Source of the DNA: Lanius collurio
Lineage: Eukaryota > Chordata > Aves > Passeriformes > Laniidae
Assembly (NCBI GenBank): GCA_020086605.1
Contig: JACBWW010000029.1
Span: 914,795-978,794, forward strand
DNA length: 64,000 nucleotides
Direction of reading: 5' to 3'
In this document: one piece after another, positions 54,601 to 60,200 of the stretch
How positions within the stretch are numbered: the stretch's first letter is position 1
Layout: each line of letters starts with the position of its first letter
Program-made: the position numbers and the translations under genes
The notes under the pieces: generated by a model
What the model saw: only the letters and a program-made list of their open reading frames with translations
What the model was told of the DNA's origin: nothing
Database searches by the model: none

Positions 54601-57216
54601 TCTTGGAAGACAAGTTCAAGTGCTTTTCTAGGACACCACAGTATTTCTCAGTCTCCTTGTCATATTTCTTTTTGGCATCCTACAAAACAGAACAGAAAGT
54701 GTGACACCGAACACAACGGCCCCGGAGCAGCTGTGACAGCACCCCTATGGCACCGGGCAGGAGGGCAGTCCCAGGGGGGAGCTAACATGAGACAGGACCT
54801 GGGGCAGCAGCTGGAAGAGGTGAGGCTGCTTTTATCTGCCAGCATCAGGCAGCTGCAGGAAAACAGCTTACACTGCCAACACCCAAGGCATGAGGGAACC
54901 CCTCCTCTGTTCCTGGGGCCCAGTGCTTGGTAAAACATCCAGATCCAGGTCCAAAAACAACAGAGCAAGGGAGGTGCTTTCTAACCAGAACATTGTCACA
55001 ACTCCACAGCCCACCCCTGCCACCCCTAGCAAGAACTTCTCCTCCGTGTCACACAGGACCCTGCCACAGTCACTCGGTTGTTTGTGGCAGGAGCATCAAG
55101 GATGTCCACTTTCCTTTGCACCTCTCATCCCAGCCTGGCCATCCCAACATGCCAGGACAAAATCCATGCTGGGACCTGCTCATACCCAGGTCTGTTCTGG
55201 AGGGCTCCTCTCTGTGTTTTGTTTTCAGCTGCACGAGGCCGGGCTGGGCACCGCTGCCATGCGAACGCGGCCCCCGGCGCTGGCATGAGCTGCTTGCAGG
55301 CAGCAGCAGGTTGTTATAACAACAGGGGAGCCACAGAGAGTGGTTTTCATTTCAGAACAAAAGCAGGAAAGAAAGGGGGGGGCCAGGCTGTCTCACAGCC
55401 ACCCTCAGCCACACCGGCGCTTCCCCGTCCTGCCAGAAGCATTGGAGTTCCCATGCAGCCCCCAGCGAGACTCTGGGGTAGGGAGCACATGCTGGGGGAC
55501 TCAGGAAAATCCTAGTTCTTCCTTGGAGTAAGGAAAAAAGTTCACTTCAGCTGGCATGCAGTTTTTTCCCCTTGGCATTGGTTACTTGGTTGTGTGTAAA
55601 CTCAGAACACTGAGGCACTTCCCAGGAGCTGGAACGTCCCCATGCCCATCCCACAGCAGCACACCACCTCCTCCCATGCCTGAGCCCAGAGTCCTGCAGT
55701 GTGCCAGGTCCTGGCAGCTCTGGGGGGACAGTGGCTGGGTTACCTTGGCAGCCCCAATCTGCTCCTTGCGGAACTTCTCCAGTGGTGTGATCAGCACCTC
55801 GCTGGCGTTCTCGATCTGGGGGCAACAACAGGCACAGCTCACCTGTGCTGCTCCACAGCCTTTCCATGGAAACCTCCCACAGCCCCCAGACACCCACAGG
55901 CCTCACCCCTTGTCTCTGCAAACCTGTGACCCCCACAGCACCAACCACTCTCCAGCAGCAAGACTCCATTCCCGATGCTTTTCAGGTGTTTCCCCACCAA
56001 GCCCACCCTCTCCTCCCTCTGCCCTCCCCTGCAGCTCCACTGCAGGCGAGGGAAGGAGCACTGGGGCTGGCAGTCACTGTCACCACGGTGCCCAGGCTGC
56101 CACCACCCCCCACTCCCAGGACAGATGGGGCCATACCATGCGCATCCGCTCGTCCTCCAGGTTCCGCAGCACCGTGGCAAACTCCTGCAGAGACTTGGCT
56201 GGAAGGGACACAGTCAGCATTTAACATTCCATTTTTAAAGAATGAAACTGAACAGAGGGATTTTGTCTGCTGTGTTTTGGGTCGGGGGTTGCGTTTTTTT
56301 ATCATCTTTGCTCTCTCCCTAGAAAGGTTCCCACCACCTACAGAAGCAGCTGGCAGCAGAGTATCTCCAGGACCAGGCTTCCTCCTCCAGAGAGCAACAT
56401 TCTCAGCTCAAACCTGCCCCACGCAACAGTCATCAACCAGCCCCACAGCACAGCACTGGCCTCCAGCCATGCCCAGCACACGAGGGGCAGCTCCTCAGCA
56501 CAGGCACGACACCAGGGAGACCTGGGTGAGGAGCTATTTCTGCTGAGAGACTGGGCACAAATAAAAAAGCAAAGTTAAATCAGGGCTAAAGCTCCTTTGC
56601 TCTCCAGGCTCCAGAAGATGTGCACAATAAGCTCTAAAAGTTCAGCTGGGGCAGGAGCAGGACGAGAGAGGGAAGAGGCTGAAGCTGCCACCCTGTGCCA
56701 GGAGAAGCTCCGTGGCAGAGCCAGGCTCAGTTCAGGGAGCGTTGCCAGGCTGGTTCCCTCCAGGATCCTGTGCTCTGGCAGCGAGGCTGCTGCTCCTCTG
56801 CTTCAGAGCACAGCCCCTTGCCATGTACCCAGCCACAGCCACCTGCAGATTCTCCTCTCCAGTGCAAAACATCCACATAACTGAGGTGGTTTCAGACACA
56901 GGCAATCTTCTCCCTTTCCCATCTGGCAGGGACAGACTTAGGCCAAGAAGCAACAGCGGATTCCCTGGGGAAAGCTTTGCTGATGTTGAACCAGGAGGAA
57001 TGTGCCATTTCCAGAGAGCACCCAGACACGTTCCTGGGCCCCTTGGTGTCCCCGTGGGTGTTTCCCTGCCGTGCCCTGCTCAGGGCTCTGGGCTGTGGCT
57101 CCAGGAGCACCGAGACTCACCTATGCAGATCTCGTCATCCGTCTCAGCGTCGCCGATGCAGCGGAATTTAAACTCATTGAGGGAATCCGCGAACTTGCGC
57201 TTGGCAGCCGACAGGT
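513..57216 (-). CDS. ARHGAP26: ARHGAP26 (GRAF1) Rho GTPase-activating protein, exons 2-19, partial at both ends
   Basis: Rho GTPase-activating protein of the GRAF/oligophrenin family. Family knowledge: the BAR and PH domains bind curved, PI(4,5)P2-rich membranes, the GAP domain speeds GTP hydrolysis on RhoA and Cdc42, and the C-terminal SH3 binds partners such as FAK and dynamin; it acts in clathrin-independent endocytosis and at adhesion sites. Seen here: 18 exons on the minus strand with consistent phases, 1683 nt and no stop. BAR is roughly residues 52-262, PH 265-369 and RhoGAP 383-568, with the GLYR arginine finger at 412 and ANLGVVFGP near 526-534. The tail motif [16 protein letters not shown] is typical of ARHGAP26 rather than ARHGAP10, ARHGAP42 or OPHN1. 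Exon 1 lies beyond 64000; the Ser/Pro region, SH3 and stop lie left of base 1. No break was found, so the gene looks functional. Confidence 0.97.
652..2052 (-). other. ARHGAP26 intron 18
   Basis: A 1401-nt intron. I see no repeat element, no exon-like conserved peptide and no other feature in it. Confidence 0.85.
2053..2212 (-). CDS. ARHGAP26: ARHGAP26 exon 18 (RhoGAP core, residues 513-566)
   Basis: A 160-nt exon encoding [20 protein letters not shown], then [20 protein letters not shown] and [13 protein letters not shown]. It contains [13 protein letters not shown], whose Asn is conserved across RhoGAP domains for contact with the GTPase. The acceptor is TTTCCCAG and the donor is GTAACG. 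It is the longest exon in the window. Confidence 0.98.
5735..5825. repeat. AT-rich low-complexity tract with TA and TG runs
   Basis: Alternating TA and TG dinucleotides mixed with T runs (for example TTTTTTTATATATATATGTA near 5754-5773) give a degenerate (TA)n/(TG)n tract. Confidence 0.75.
6301..6480 (-). mobile_element. CR1 LINE 3' fragment, minus orientation
   Basis: Reading on minus, the sequence runs through GGTGGCCTTGGCTGTGCTGG and ends in GATTCCATGATTCT, the typical avian CR1 3' end. It is truncated to about 180 nt and has no ORF2 coding. Confidence 0.8.
7085..7197 (+). mobile_element. CR1 LINE 3' fragment, plus orientation
   Basis: It contains GTGGTGGCCTTGGCAGTGCT and ends AAAGATTCCATGATTCC. 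It appears to be the same subfamily as the copy at 6301-6480 but in the opposite orientation. Confidence 0.8.
10034..10088 (-). mobile_element. CR1 LINE very short 3' fragment, minus orientation
   Basis: About 55 nt with ACAGAATGGGCTGGGTTGGA then AGGGACCTTAAAACTCA, the reverse complement of the extreme CR1 3' end. Confidence 0.7.
12991..13165 (-). mobile_element. CR1 LINE 3' fragment, minus orientation
   Basis: It starts AATCACAGAATCCCAGAATG and continues through GGAAAGGGACCTTAAAGCTC, CCAACCTGGCCTTGGACACT and TTCCCTGGGCAA, the standard CR1 3' region read in reverse complement. Confidence 0.85.
14091..14196 (-). CDS. ARHGAP26: ARHGAP26 exon 17 (RhoGAP domain, residues 478-513)
   Basis: A 106-nt exon encoding (K)[19 protein letters not shown] then [15 protein letters not shown] and two bases (AA) of residue 513. 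The acceptor is CCATGCAG and the donor is GTACGT. The joined codon with exon 18 is AA|A, giving Lys. Confidence 0.95.
14197..15007 (-). other. ARHGAP26 intron 16
   Basis: An 811-nt intron. Its only notable feature is the 12-bp tandem repeat at 14845-14892. Confidence 0.85.
14845..14892. repeat. 12-bp minisatellite, four perfect copies
   Basis: CCCTGGCTCCAG is repeated four times without mismatch, followed by a partial fifth copy (CCCTG). The unit is a multiple of three and gives an open Pro-Gly-Ser-Ser repeat on plus, but it lies inside an intron. Confidence 0.92.
15008..15066 (-). CDS. ARHGAP26: ARHGAP26 exon 16 (RhoGAP domain, residues 458-478)
   Basis: A 59-nt exon encoding (R)[19 protein letters not shown] and one base of Lys478 (A|AG). 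With exon 15 it forms the conserved YLR-LP-PL segment of RhoGAP domains. The acceptor is TCTTCCAG and the donor is GTGAGT. Confidence 0.97.
15067..16124 (-). other. ARHGAP26 intron 15
   Basis: A 1058-nt intron. Nothing recognisable beyond AT-rich stretches near 15120-15360. Confidence 0.85.
16125..16212 (-). CDS. ARHGAP26: ARHGAP26 exon 15 (RhoGAP domain, residues 429-458)
   Basis: An 88-nt exon encoding (D)[19 protein letters not shown] then ITSALKTYL and two bases of Arg458 (AG|A). It leads into the LKTYLRMLPGPL motif shared by RhoGAP domains. The acceptor is TTCCACAG and the donor is GTAAGG. Confidence 0.96.
16213..20293 (-). other. ARHGAP26 intron 14
   Basis: A 4.1-kb intron. No CR1 copy, tandem repeat or exon-like peptide was recognised in it. 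Short A-rich and purine-rich tracts occur near 17135-17360 and 19290-19460. Confidence 0.8.
20294..20368 (-). CDS. ARHGAP26: ARHGAP26 exon 14 (RhoGAP arginine finger, residues 404-429)
   Basis: A 75-nt exon encoding (G)[19 protein letters not shown] then LSILM and one base of Asp429. It contains the catalytic GLYR motif; the arginine-finger codon CGG is at 20343-20345 (Arg412), so GAP activity is expected to be intact. The acceptor is TTTCCTAG and the donor is GTGAGT. Confidence 0.98.
20369..21052 (-). other. ARHGAP26 intron 13
   Basis: A 684-nt intron with no recognisable feature. Confidence 0.85.
21053..21118 (-). CDS. ARHGAP26: ARHGAP26 exon 13 (start of RhoGAP domain, residues 382-404)
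   Basis: A 66-nt exon encoding (T)[19 protein letters not shown] then TR and one base of Gly404 (G|GG). This is the first helix of the RhoGAP fold. The acceptor is CCCTGCAG and the donor is GTAGGG. Confidence 0.97.
22287..22575. repeat. 17-bp minisatellite, exactly 17 units
   Basis: The unit GGGAGAGACACGGCTCT is repeated 17 times over 289 nt with no length change. Units differ only at two places: CAG or CGG at positions 11-13, and CTCT or CTAT at the end. Units 1-2, 14 and 16 are CAG/CTCT, units 3-8, 13, 15 and 17 are CGG/CTCT, and units 9-12 are CAG/CTAT. Several frames on both strands stay open through the array because the unit carries no stop there. It is intronic and not a gene. Confidence 0.97.
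23262..23390 (+). mobile_element. CR1 LINE 3' fragment, plus orientation
   Basis: It contains AAGGCCAGGCTGGACAGGGC, TTGGAACAACCTG and GATGATCTTTAAGGTCCTTT, in the order seen at CR1 3' ends. Confidence 0.85.
23788..24000 (-). mobile_element. CR1 LINE 3' fragment, minus orientation
   Basis: It starts at GGGATCATTTGGGTTCG and runs through CAAATCCAACCATTTCCCC, CCAGGGATGGGGACCCC and GGGAAGAAATTTTCCCTGA, matching CR1 read in reverse complement. The right end is approximate. Confidence 0.8.
24650..24892 (+). mobile_element. CR1 LINE 3' fragment, plus orientation
   Basis: It contains CCTGGCACAGGGTACCCAGA, GTCCAAGGCCAGGGTGGACA, GGAAGGTGTCCCTGCCATGG and a final ATTCTGGGATTCCATGA. It is one of the longer copies; the left end is approximate. 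Confidence 0.82.
26945..26981 (-). CDS. ARHGAP26: ARHGAP26 exon 12 (PH-GAP linker microexon, residues 370-382)
   Basis: A 37-nt exon encoding [12 protein letters not shown] plus one base of Thr382 (A|CT). The acceptor is TTTTCCAG and the donor is GTGAGT. It sits alone between a 14.3-kb and a 5.8-kb intron. The length is not a multiple of three, so skipping it would shift the frame. Confidence 0.95.
27255..27327 (+). mobile_element. CR1 LINE 3' terminus, plus orientation
   Basis: GGGTTGGACTAGATGACCTC, TAAAGGTCCCTTCCAACCC and TTCCATGATTCTATGATTCC are the diagnostic CR1 3' end with its ATTCTATG terminal repeat. It is about 270 nt from exon 12. Confidence 0.9.
28985..29076 (+). mobile_element. 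CR1 LINE 3' fragment, plus orientation
   Basis: It contains AGGCTTGGAGCAACCTGGGA, then GAGCTTTAAGGTCCTTCCAA and CACAAACCATCCTGA. A diverged CR1 3' end with a short internal expansion of GGGATGG-like sequence. Confidence 0.75.
31185..31395. repeat. Degenerate ~41-bp minisatellite, about five copies
   Basis: A unit near 41 nt recurs about five times. Its recognisable parts are CACCATCCAGAGCCTAAAAT followed by AGTCCTACAGCCACTGATGG. Copies differ by substitutions and by one or two bases in length; they begin at about 31185, 31227, 31267, 31309 and 31349. Confidence 0.85.
33308..33330. repeat. (TTCC)n microsatellite
   Basis: About five and a half copies of TTCC in the plus-strand reading (AAGG on minus). 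Confidence 0.9.
37358..37836. promoter_or_regulatory. CpG-dense block in intron 11 (possible CpG island)
   Basis: I count about 47 CpG dinucleotides in about 480 nt, far above the surrounding intron, with high GC content. It also holds a CTCF-like motif (37777-37790), and a CR1 copy abuts its right end. It could be an internal promoter or insulator, or a GC-rich remnant. No TATA box or clear first exon was found, so a promoter role is inference. Confidence 0.45.
37777..37790 (-). promoter_or_regulatory. CTCF-binding-motif match
   Basis: On minus the sequence reads CCACTAGATGGCAG, a full match to the core CTCF motif of vertebrates. It lies at the right end of the CpG-dense block in intron 11. 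Confidence 0.6.
37840..38158 (-). mobile_element. CR1 LINE fragment, minus orientation (longest copy)
   Basis: About 320 nt containing GGTGGGAAAAGACCCCC, ACACCTCCAGGGATGGGCAC, TTTCCATGGGGAAATTCCTG, GGGAGCAGAGCCCGACCCCC and AAGGTCCCCCCTGAGCCTCC. The order matches an avian CR1 3' region in reverse complement. It abuts the CpG-dense block. Confidence 0.85.
39804..39950 (-). mobile_element. CR1 LINE 3' fragment, minus orientation
   Basis: It starts AGAATCATGGAATGGTTTAA and runs through TTGGAAGGGACCTTAAAGCT, CATCCAGTCCCACCCCCTGC and CAGGTTGCTCCAAGCCCTGT. A well-preserved CR1 3' end. Confidence 0.9.
41323..41401 (-). CDS. ARHGAP26: ARHGAP26 exon 11 (C-terminal PH helix, residues 343-369)
   Basis: A 79-nt exon encoding [20 protein letters not shown] then [14 protein letters not shown] is the C-terminal PH helix with its conserved Trp. 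The acceptor is CTCGGCAG and the donor is GTGAGC. It ends on a codon boundary at the end of the PH domain. It is rich in CpG, as is the intron just 3' of it. Confidence 0.97.
45595..45778 (+). mobile_element. CR1 LINE 3' fragment, plus orientation
   Basis: It contains CAGAAAGGGTGGTCAGGTCT, TGGAGTCCCCATCCCTGAAG and GCTTGGACTCGATGGTGTTG, the CR1 3' end of a subfamily with GGTCTTCTTTCACCTCA before its terminus. Confidence 0.8.
46270..46396 (+). mobile_element. CR1 LINE 3' fragment, plus orientation
   Basis: It contains CCAAGGCCAGGCTGGGCACG, GCTTGGAGCAACCTGGTCTA, AAGGTGTCCCTGCCTATGGC and a final TATTCTGGGATCCTGTGA. Confidence 0.85.
48272..48366 (-). CDS. ARHGAP26: ARHGAP26 exon 10 (PH domain, residues 312-343)
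   Basis: A 95-nt exon encoding [20 protein letters not shown] then [11 protein letters not shown] plus two bases of Arg343 (CG|G). The [15 protein letters not shown] core is the conserved PH strand pair. The acceptor is CTCCTCAG and the donor is GTGAGT. Confidence 0.97.
49106..49250 (-). mobile_element. CR1 LINE 3' fragment, minus orientation
   Basis: AGAATCACTTAGATTGGAAA then AGACCTCTAAGATCACAGAG, followed by CCATGTCCTCACATGCCACA. This fits the CR1 group with GGAAAAGACCTCTAAGATCA-type 3' ends. Confidence 0.8.
50464..50592 (-). mobile_element. CR1 LINE 3' fragment, minus orientation
   Basis: It starts CCCACAGAATGGTTAGGGTG and contains CAGGTTGCTCCAAGCCCCGT and CCAACCTGGCCTTGGACAG, a diverged CR1 3' end. 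Confidence 0.82.
50939..51039 (-). CDS. ARHGAP26: ARHGAP26 exon 9 (PH domain, residues 278-311)
   Basis: A 101-nt exon encoding (R)[20 protein letters not shown] then [13 protein letters not shown]. Part of the PH beta-sandwich. The acceptor is CTCTGCAG and the donor is GTGAGT. It enters in phase 1 and ends on a codon boundary. Confidence 0.96.
51319..51448 (-). CDS. ARHGAP26: ARHGAP26 exon 8 (end of BAR, start of PH, residues 235-278)
   Basis: A 130-nt exon encoding [20 protein letters not shown], then [20 protein letters not shown] and QEK plus one base of Arg278 (C|GT). The PH domain begins near [10 protein letters not shown] (about residue 265). The acceptor is ATTTGCAG. The donor is GTAGGT at 51318; a second GT four bases further on would break the frame into exon 9, which fixes the choice. 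Confidence 0.97.
51655..51916 (+). mobile_element. CR1 LINE 3' fragment, plus orientation
   Basis: It contains GGCTTTAAACTAGAAGAGGA, GATTTAGATTGGATATTAGG, CAGAAATTCTTTCCTGTGAA, GGGCTTGGAGCAGCCTGGGA and TCTTTAAGGTCCCTTCCAAC. It is an uninterrupted stretch of CR1 3' sequence, antisense to ARHGAP26. Confidence 0.92.
51956..51983. repeat. 12-bp tandem repeat, about 2.3 copies
   Basis: GGGACAGGCACA occurs twice and then partially, close to the exon 7 donor. Confidence 0.75.
52002..52106 (-). CDS. ARHGAP26: ARHGAP26 exon 7 (BAR domain, residues 200-234)
   Basis: A 105-nt exon of 35 codons, [20 protein letters not shown] then [15 protein letters not shown]. This is a hallmark helix of the GRAF/oligophrenin BAR domain. 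The acceptor is CAATGCAG and the donor is GTGAGT. Phase 0 at both ends. Confidence 0.98.
52107..52916 (-). other. ARHGAP26 intron 6
   Basis: An 810-nt intron with no recognisable feature. Confidence 0.85.
52917..53027 (-). CDS. ARHGAP26: ARHGAP26 exon 6 (BAR domain, residues 163-199)
   Basis: A 111-nt exon of 37 codons, [20 protein letters not shown] then [17 protein letters not shown]. The acceptor is CTCTGCAG and the donor is GTAAGT. Phase 0 at both ends. The frame stays open past the donor, but the translation there no longer resembles the family. Confidence 0.98.
53028..54577 (-). other. ARHGAP26 intron 5
   Basis: A 1550-nt intron. A short GC- and CpG-rich patch near 53460-53560 contains a CTCF-like motif. 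Nothing else was recognised. Confidence 0.85.
53540..53553 (+). promoter_or_regulatory. CTCF-binding-motif match
   Basis: CCACCAGATGGCAG on plus is a full match to the vertebrate CTCF core motif. It lies in a CpG-rich patch of intron 5, between BAR exons 5 and 6. Confidence 0.6.
54578..54679 (-). CDS. ARHGAP26: ARHGAP26 exon 5 (BAR domain, residues 129-162)
   Basis: A 102-nt exon of 34 codons beginning [20 protein letters not shown] and ending KKKESQLQE. It is lysine-rich, as expected for the concave membrane-binding face of a BAR domain. The acceptor is TTTTGTAG and the donor is GTGAGA. Phase 0 at both ends. Confidence 0.97.
54680..55743 (-). other. ARHGAP26 intron 4
   Basis: A 1064-nt intron with no recognisable feature. 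Confidence 0.85.
55744..55815 (-). CDS. ARHGAP26: ARHGAP26 exon 4 (BAR domain, residues 105-128)
   Basis: A 72-nt exon of 24 whole codons, [19 protein letters not shown] then IGAAK. The acceptor is CCCCCAG and the donor is GTAACC. It is phase 0 at both ends. Confidence 0.97.
55816..56136 (-). other. ARHGAP26 intron 3
   Basis: A 321-nt intron with no recognisable feature. Confidence 0.88.
56137..56198 (-). CDS. ARHGAP26: ARHGAP26 exon 3 (BAR domain, residues ~84-104)
   Basis: A 62-nt exon encoding (A)[20 protein letters not shown], a BAR helix segment. The acceptor is CTTCCAG and the donor is GTATGG. It enters in phase 1 and ends on a codon boundary, so the frame joins exon 2 and exon 4 exactly. 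Confidence 0.96.
56199..57120 (-). other. ARHGAP26 intron 2
   Basis: A 922-nt intron with no recognisable feature. Confidence 0.85.
57121..57216 (-). CDS. ARHGAP26: ARHGAP26 exon 2 (BAR domain, residues ~52-84)
   Basis: A 96-nt exon, phase 1 in and phase 1 out. It encodes [19 protein letters not shown] followed by [12 protein letters not shown], part of the first BAR helix region. The acceptor is CTCCCAG and the donor is GTGAGT after ATA-G. The first codon (Asn, A|AC) is completed by exon 1, which is outside the window. This is the most 5' exon visible. Confidence 0.96.
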   Translation of the reverse strand, partial: TCRLPSASSRIPSMSLNSAASATLRRMTRSA

Positions 57217-60200
57217 CTGGGAGGGCAGGAGCAGGGAAAACAGGGATGTTACCAATGGGAAACATCCCAACAGCAGGATGCAGGCAGGCACATGATCCCA
57301 GCCAGGAAATACCCACAGAAGGACCTGTTCGAGGGACCCCTGGCACCAGGGAAGCCCCAGAGCGCTGCCCTTCTGCACCCACCCCAGGGACAGGGCTCTG
57401 TGGGGTCCCCAAGATACCCTACAGAAGATGAAACCTTAAAATACCAGAAGAGCCACACAGAACTCCGACCTAGAGCCACGGGGCAGCAGCAAATGGTGAC
57501 ACACAGTGACACTGCCCCCCAAGAGCTGGCACCTCTGCCATGCTCCTGTCGCCCTGAGGGAAGGCAGCAGCACAGAGCTTTATTGCTTCCCAAGCTGCAG
57601 ATTCTCTCCAGGATCTGGATCCTATTAAGTTCTTACTCGCAGTGACCTGAGGGGATGCAGGATTGGCTTTTGAAACCAGCCCTGTTAGCCTGGCACAGGC
57701 AGAGGGTCGCGGGCACCACAAGGCCACCAGCTCTGAAGGCCGCACGTGGCTGCCAGCACTGCCGGTGTGAGGAACACACAGTGTTCACTTCCCTGTGCAT
57801 TTCTTCACTCAAAGCCCAAAATTCCATGGTTTTTTCCCTTTCCGAGCACCAGTGGAAAATGTGTGTGCACGCAAAGGCCATTTCCTCCTTTCAGATACCA
57901 ACAGCCAAGAGATAACCACAGCAGAGTCCAAGTGTTTTGATTTCCCCATGGGATAAGGGAGTTGGCAACTTTCTCCAAGCATTAAAGCTGTTTTCCCAGT
58001 ATCACTGCTGACAGCCCTGGGGTTAATCCTGCCCAGCTCAGTCCTGGCTGCCTTCGCACAACTGCTTCCTAAGGCAGCAGGGAACCACCCAGTCAAGGCA
58101 GGCAGGGAGAGGGAAATCCCCAGGAGCTTTCCCAGTGGAAAAGTACAGAGGGGGCTTCTTCAAGGAGAAGGTTCACACGTAACAGGATTTGCACTTTGCT
58201 CCCTGGAGGATGGAACGAGCATGGCTTTTACACCCTTCCCATGCCTGGAGCTGCCAGAAGTCTCCACTGGCACCTACAGAAGCAAGACACATGTTTTTTG
58301 GGGAAACTTCCCAGGTGCTCCTGGGCAGGGCTGAGCAGGAGGGTGGGAGGCTTGGTTCCAGCTCAGCACACTGCTGAGTGCAGGGCTGCCCTGTGCAGCT
58401 CTCCCTGCTCCCTTCCACGAGCCCGTGCTGGCCTCCTTCCCTCAGTGGAGTTTGCTGGAGCAGCCACAGGGCTCAGGGACTCTCAGCCAGTCCCTCCTAC
58501 CTCCCCTGGAATAACCACAAGGATGACATCAATGACTCCAGAAGCCATTCCTTCTCCCCCAGCCCCTGCTGACCCCCAGCCCCCTGAGCCCTTGGCCACA
58601 TTCCATGTGCCACGTCCCCCCCTGAACCAGGCCTGATGTGACACCCCTCGTGCCCACCACGGGCTGGGCAGGAGCCCAGAGATGGAGGCTGCTGCAGCAC
58701 AGGGACAAACACCTGGGGGGAGCTGAGCTCCCCAGCCCAGGCAGGGTCACCCTCTCCTGGGCCATCCCTCCCACTGCCAGTGAGGAGGGACCAGGCACGA
58801 GCCAGAGCAAAGCCAAGAAGCCTTTGGAGCCAGCAGCACTGACAGCAATGGCCCACAGTGCTTATAAATAGGCAAGGGAGAGGCAGGGGGAGAGGGAGAT
58901 AACTCCTGGAGTGACAGTGATAAAGGATAAAATTAGCAGCAAGATCAGCCAGAAAAGGAGAGAGGGACACCCATGCCCACCCTCATCGTCCTCCCTGGGC
59001 CACTGCCAGACACACCCACACTCCAGCATCCCCTTTTCCTAAAAGCTGGAACCTCTAAACTACATTTTGGGCCAATACCCCTGCAGTGGAAGCAGGAAGG
59101 CATGGGGAGAGCAGGGCAGCCCCTCCACAGACCAGCTCAGCTTTTGAGGGTTTTCCTTCCACAGGGCCGTGAACAAGCAAACACAAAATCCTACAAAGGC
59201 TCAACAGAATCTGCTGCTTCCTCTTACACGAACAAAATCACCCAGACACTGCACATGAATCACAGCAGGGCTGCACCAAGGGCCTGCAAGTTTTCCTTCC
59301 AAGTTCTCCACTGGCTTCACCAGTCAATTACAGCATGAGGGAAAACCACCACAAAAAGCCTGAAAAATCCTTTTGCCTGAGCAACACAACCAGCTCAGGC
59401 TGCAGTTCTCCTCCTCCTCATCACTTCCCACAGCTCCCTATTCCCACCTGGGCTGGTGGGGATTGGACAATCCCTTCAGGTAAGTCCCTTTGGCAGAAAA
59501 CCAGCACTCACAAGTCCACCTGCACAGCTACAGCAACCAAGCATCCAAATAAAATGCCCTTTTAAAAGTGATGCATCCTCCCCATCCACTGCATCCTCAA
59601 CATCCACCACAGGAACAGCAGGAAGGGAGAGGGCTCCCAGCAGGAGAGAGGGCAGCAGCCTTTCCTGGAAGCAGCCCTGGATAACCCCTCTGCCAGTCCC
59701 TCCTCCCTCATGCCCAGCCCAGGGGTCACCCCGCTTTCCTCCAACCTCTGCAGCCAGGGAGCCAGGCAATTGCTGGCTGAATTCCATCCCAGCCACACAC
59801 CTCCAGCTCCAGGGCTTCCTCCAAACCTGGCTGAAGTGACACTTCTCCAGCCACCAGGAATCCAGCAAGGGATCAGCAGCAAGGGAGCACCTCCCTGTGT
59901 CCCTCCTCCTCCTCAGCTACTGAGAGTTCAGTCTTTCTGGGCAGTGGCTGCTTTTTACATAAAAAGCCTCTTCCAAGGGAATTTAGAACTACTGAAAAAG
60001 GGCATTTATAGAAGGAAGTGTCACGATTTCCCAAGCCTCCTCCACGAGTGCAGCACCCCAGGCACTATGGGGGTGACCCCCATTCCAGCCAGGTCTGCAG
60101 TCAGCACCCCAGAAACAATGGGTAGGACACTGAGGGGAACCACAACACATCAAAATGAGATGTCAGGAAGACAAATGTCCCCCCCCCCACACCTGGTCCC

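Noticed and set aside
513..57216. Assignment to the paralogues ARHGAP10, ARHGAP42 or OPHN1
   Set aside because: The post-GAP segment [16 protein letters not shown] and the BAR and PH sequences fit ARHGAP26; the paralogues differ strongly after the GAP domain.
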